Shown here in pieces: positions 37,498 to 39,987 of a stretch of 39,987 nucleotides of DNA; position 1 is the stretch's first letter; each line of letters starts with the position of its first letter. Source of the stretch: a virus; IMG/VR virus record IMGVR_UViG_3300028800_000185, positions 1 through 39,987 of that record. One strand, 5' to 3'. The notes under the pieces were generated by a model that worked only from the letters and a program-made list of their open reading frames with translations, was not told the origin of the DNA and ran no database searches. The translations under genes were made by a program, and so were the position numbers.

Positions 37498-38170
37498 AGG
37501 CATCTTCGCCATCGTACAAACCGCCAAATCTCTAGGAGTAGATCCTATGCAAGCTCTTGGTGGCGGCCTTTACTTCGTCAAAGGAAAAGTAGAAATGAGC
37601 GCTCGTATGATGAATGCGATCATCCGCTCTCATAAGCACTCAGTCACCATGGATGGACAAAGCAATGACTCTATCTGCGTCCTACACGGCAAACGCTCCG
37701 ACACAGGCGACATGATGAAAGCCAGCTTCTCCATGAATGAAGCCAAAGCCGCTGGCCTTGTTCGAGCAGGTGGCCCGTGGGTTACATGTCCGAGTGATAT
37801 GTTGTTTGCTAGGGCATTGTCTAGATTAGCCAGAAGATTGTTTCCTGACTGTGTACAGAACACTTTCGTGGAAGGGGAGCTATCTTTAGATCCAAATATC
37901 AAAGACGCAACCCTTGAAAACGAACCAAAACAAATTGAAAACACCATTACTTTAGAGCCAATTCCTGAACAACCACTAACTATGGATGAAGTGAAGATGT
38001 TAGACAAAGAACTCGAGGAAATGCCCGACTACAGAGATAGGATCGATAACTTACTCACTTCTCAAAATCTAAAAGTTTACTCAGAGCTTCCTAGAAAATC
38101 TTATGAAGTCATCATGAGAAACATCGAGATGAGAAAGCAGAAATCTAAAGTCGAGGTGAACCATGCATAA
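37394..38170 (+). CDS. recT: RecT-family single-strand annealing protein
   Basis: A 258-residue recombinase that would bind single-stranded DNA left by the exonuclease and anneal it to its complement. The core is clear: TAKSLGVDPMQALGGGLYFV, KVEMSARMMNAIIRSHKH, MNEAKAAGLVRAGGPWVTCP and RALSRLARRLFPDCV near residue 150. The C-terminal third is acidic. Start is ATG at 37394 with AAGGA eight bases before. The stop overlaps the next gene by eight bases, so annealing protein and nuclease are coupled. Confidence 0.88.
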   Translation: MNDTKPINQLQELSNTTEFCQALLKTPHYAKMGAEGIFAIVQTAKSLGVDPMQALGGGLYFVKGKVEMSARMMNAIIRSHKHSVTMDGQSNDSICVLHGKRSDTGDMMKASFSMNEAKAAGLVRAGGPWVTCPSDMLFARALSRLARRLFPDCVQNTFVEGELSLDPNIKDATLENEPKQIENTITLEPIPEQPLTMDEVKMLDKELEEMPDYRDRIDNLLTSQNLKVYSELPRKSYEVIMRNIEMRKQKSKVEVNHA

Positions 38171-39032
38171 CATTCAAGGAACTCCCGAATGGTTGGAGTC
38201 TAGAAGAAATTATATTGGTGCAAGTGAAGCTCCGATCATCGCAGGTATACGAAAATTTCGTACAAATGACGGACGTCTTAAGACAAAATATCTTTTATGG
38301 CGTGAAAAAGTGGGTCTTGAAACGATGGACTGCGATAACCATGCCACTCGCTTCGGTAAAGACATGGAACAAACCGCTAGGGATGCGTATATCGCTTTAA
38401 AGGGCATTTCCGTGGCTCCTACGATCGTCAATCACCCAATCCATGACTTCATACGGTCGAGTATGGATGGCGTGTCAGAAGACGGCAAAACGGCGGTAGA
38501 AATCAAATGTGCAAATAAGGAAGATCATAACGAAGCGTTCCTCGGAAAGATCCCCGCTCATTATTACCCTCAAGTACAACACCAACTTGCCTGCCTAGGT
38601 CTTGATTCAATGGATTATTTTTCCTATCATCAAGGACAAGGAATTATCGTTGAAGTGATAAGAGATCCTTGCTACATCGACCAACTCATGAAAGATGAGA
38701 TTGCTTTTTGGGAATGTGTCACTGAACTTACCGAACCTCCTTTATGTGCCGATGATTACGTTGATCAAGATGAAGATTGGGCGGATTGTGCTGAAAAACT
38801 ATGGGAACTGAAAGAGGCGATTAAACTCCTTGAAGAGAGAGAAAAATGCTTAGAAGAGAAGCTTAAGACCCTCTCCGATGGAAAGAACTCGATGGGCGGA
38901 GGCTTTGCTTACACAAATTCGGCTCGTAAAGGAAGCATAGATTATGCCTTGGTTTGTAAGCAGGTCGAGGTTGATTTAGAGAAATATAGAAAACCCGCAA
39001 CACTTACTTGGAGATTAAAAAAATGGAATTAG
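38163..39032 (+). CDS. YqaJ/lambda-exo-type recombination exonuclease
   Basis: A 289-residue nuclease that would chew one strand at double-strand ends as partner of RecT. Family marks: TPEWLESRRNYIGASEAPII at the start, Asp102 in SSMDGV, Glu113 and Lys115 in AVEIKC, and the conserved YPQVQHQLACLG (135-146). The C-terminal 80 residues form a coiled coil (KEAIKLLEEREKCLEEKLKT), perhaps for contact with RecT. It is a little longer than short members. Start overlaps the end of recT by eight bases. Confidence 0.9.
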   Translation: MHNIQGTPEWLESRRNYIGASEAPIIAGIRKFRTNDGRLKTKYLLWREKVGLETMDCDNHATRFGKDMEQTARDAYIALKGISVAPTIVNHPIHDFIRSSMDGVSEDGKTAVEIKCANKEDHNEAFLGKIPAHYYPQVQHQLACLGLDSMDYFSYHQGQGIIVEVIRDPCYIDQLMKDEIAFWECVTELTEPPLCADDYVDQDEDWADCAEKLWELKEAIKLLEEREKCLEEKLKTLSDGKNSMGGGFAYTNSARKGSIDYALVCKQVEVDLEKYRKPATLTWRLKKWN

Positions 39033-39313
39033 GAAATTACGTAATAGTTAGAACATATTCAGCAGGTGTTTTTGCTGGAACATTGAAATCAAGAGAAGGT
39101 AAAGAAGTAATTCTTACTAATGCTCGTCGTCTTTGGTATTGGTCAGGGGCTGCATCTTTATCACAACTAGCAATAGAAGGAGTATCTAGACCTCAAGAAT
39201 GTAAATTTCCTTGCGAAGTTGATGAAGTTATTTTAACTGAAGCAATAGAAATTTTACATGTTACTGACCTAGCAAAAAAATCAATTGATTCTGTCCCAAT
39301 TTGGAGCGTTTAA
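39023..39313 (+). CDS. DUF6948-like protein
   Basis: A 96-residue protein from ATG at 39023, which has GGAG ten bases upstream inside the end of the nuclease gene. The pattern YVIVRTYSAGVFAGTLKSRE, then ARRLWYWSGAASLSQLA and VDEVILTEAIEI is that of the DUF6948 family of phage proteins. It overlaps the exonuclease gene by 10 bases. The molecular role is unknown; a small beta-barrel shape is likely. Confidence 0.75.
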   Translation: MELGNYVIVRTYSAGVFAGTLKSREGKEVILTNARRLWYWSGAASLSQLAIEGVSRPQECKFPCEVDEVILTEAIEILHVTDLAKKSIDSVPIWSV

Positions 39314-39314
39314 A

Positions 39315-39635
39315 ATGTTAGATAAAGAGACTTTGATCAATGGCACTGGCTTTGGCTTTGGCTTTGGCTCTGGAGATGGCTATGGCTCTGGCTATGGCTC
39401 TGGCGATGGCTCTGGCAATGGCTCTGGCGATGGCGATGGCTCTGGCGATGGCTCTGGCTCTGGCGATGGCTCTGGCGATGGCTATGGCGATGGCGATGCC
39501 TATGGAGATGGCTCTGGCGATGCCTATGGAGATGGTTATAGCTCTGGCTCTGGCTCTGGAGATGGCTCTGGCGATGGCTATGGCGATGGCGATGGCTCTG
39601 GCGATGGCCATGGCCATGGCTATGGCAATGGATAG
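39315..39635 (+). CDS. Gly-Asp-Ser-Tyr repeat protein
   Basis: A 106-residue protein from ATG at 39315 with GGAG nine bases before. After MLDKETLINGTGFGFGFGS it is almost only Gly at every second place, with Ser, Asp or Tyr between (GSGDGYGSGYGSGDGSG). DNA is a (GGCxxx)n hexamer array, so its length can change by slippage. Similar repeat proteins start MLDKETLINGTG next to DUF6948-like genes in some phages I recall. It is likely disordered and acidic; it may bind cations or form a phase-separating layer. Confidence 0.65.
   Translation: MLDKETLINGTGFGFGFGSGDGYGSGYGSGDGSGNGSGDGDGSGDGSGSGDGSGDGYGDGDAYGDGSGDAYGDGYSSGSGSGDGSGDGYGDGDGSGDGHGHGYGNG
39340..39632 (+). repeat. Hexanucleotide tandem repeat array
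   Basis: About 49 degenerate units of GGC followed by TCT, GAT, TAT or TTT. GGC is kept nearly every time while the second codon alternates. All three plus-strand frames stay open through much of it, which explains the long false frames of Ala-Met-Leu and Ala-Ile-Arg in other readings. Confidence 0.8.
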
Positions 39636-39662
39636 GGAGATTACAACAATAGGAGAATTAAA

Positions 39663-39950
39663 ATGGGCAATCTAAAAAATAAAATGCCATGGGCTGAAAA
39701 GAGCTATCGTCTTCGCTTAGCCATCGTAGTTGGAATATTTGCCTTTGTGTGGGCTTCCAAAGCCTTTGCTTTCTGCTTCTTTGGGTTTGAGACGATGTTT
39801 GCCCTTCATCCCCCTGAAATGACTGAGGGCCCTCATATCCTTATTGAGAAATATATCCTTGAAAAGGAGCTTCAAGAACGAAAACACACGATGGAATGGG
39901 AATTTAAGTCTGAAGAAAAAGGGTGGTTTGACGGATGGTTTAATAAGTGA
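39663..39950 (+). CDS. Small membrane protein
   Basis: A 95-residue protein after an AGGAGAATTAAA site. A hydrophobic segment (LAIVVGIFAFVWASKAFAFC, about residues 18-37) is followed by a charged, probably cytoplasmic helix ending EEKGWFDGWFNK. An N-terminal basic stretch suggests an N-in orientation for the anchor or a signal peptide ending near KAFA. It is the last gene of the visible early operon; function unknown. Confidence 0.55.
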   Translation: MGNLKNKMPWAEKSYRLRLAIVVGIFAFVWASKAFAFCFFGFETMFALHPPEMTEGPHILIEKYILEKELQERKHTMEWEFKSEEKGWFDGWFNK

Positions 39951-39987
39951 ACCATTTTTTAAACCTACCTCCACAAGTCTTAGTGTT

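Noticed and set aside
39340-39632. Possible CRISPR array
   Set aside because: The repeats are six-base units with no spacers, in a coding context.
39340-39675. Long Ala-Met-Leu frame on plus strand and Ala-Ile-Arg frame on minus strand
   Set aside because: Both are shadows of the GGCxxx hexamer array; neither has a ribosome site, and the Gly-Asp-Ser frame starts with one and follows directly on the DUF6948-like gene.
1-39987. Window as a complete circular phage genome
   Set aside because: Joining the ends extends the left-edge fibre frame by only about 15 codons (Asn-Thr-Lys...) that do not look like a fibre C-terminus, and no lysin or polymerase is present. The window is probably part of something longer, though a linear genome with missing end is possible.

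Overview
This window looks like about 40 kb of a tailed double-stranded DNA phage, or a closely related prophage, of short-tailed (P22/N4-like) architecture. The evidence is a minus-strand late block in the usual order: small terminase, large terminase, portal, scaffold, major capsid, head-to-tail adaptor, stabilisation/nozzle protein, ejection-type proteins and tail fibres. Small proteins with lipoboxes suggest a didermic host, but nothing here names it. I recognise no integrase, DNA polymerase, endolysin, tRNA gene or CRISPR array. The contig runs off the left edge inside a tail-fibre gene.

Layout. 1-6579 (minus): eight tandem fibre/adhesin-type genes that share modules. 6680-9348 (plus): an array of duplicated tiny membrane-protein genes around a P63C-domain gene that has its own promoter. 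9341-20487 (minus): ejection-type proteins, tail and head genes. 19819-22074 (minus): a major capsid gene that I reconstruct as four exons (one only 31 nt) separated by three group I introns; the largest intron carries an antisense LAGLIDADG gene. 22258-25040: a homing-type endonuclease, scaffold and small proteins of probable head function. 25049-31473: two HNH genes, a small lipoprotein, the portal gene (split by a fourth group I intron) and the terminase genes, with two zinc-ribbon-like genes on the plus strand between TerL and TerS. 31474-35974 (minus): many tiny genes, then an SpoVG-like protein, an Arc/CopG-type protein, a RusA resolvase and two winged-helix replication-type proteins. 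36000-36720: a control region with a promoter, two terminators, a Cro-like repressor gene and a repeated operator-like sequence. 36722-39950 (plus): an early operon with a RecT annealing protein, a YqaJ exonuclease, a DUF6948-like protein and a Gly-Asp-Ser repeat protein.

How it fits together. RecT and YqaJ would form a two-component recombination system, RusA would resolve branched DNA before packaging, and TerS/TerL would package it through the intron-interrupted portal into a capsid whose main protein needs three splicing events. Four introns and four homing-type endonuclease genes within about 8 kb make this a strongly colonised structural region. All splice sites are my predictions from P1 pairing, a shared 3' end and restored reading frames; no RNA evidence is available.
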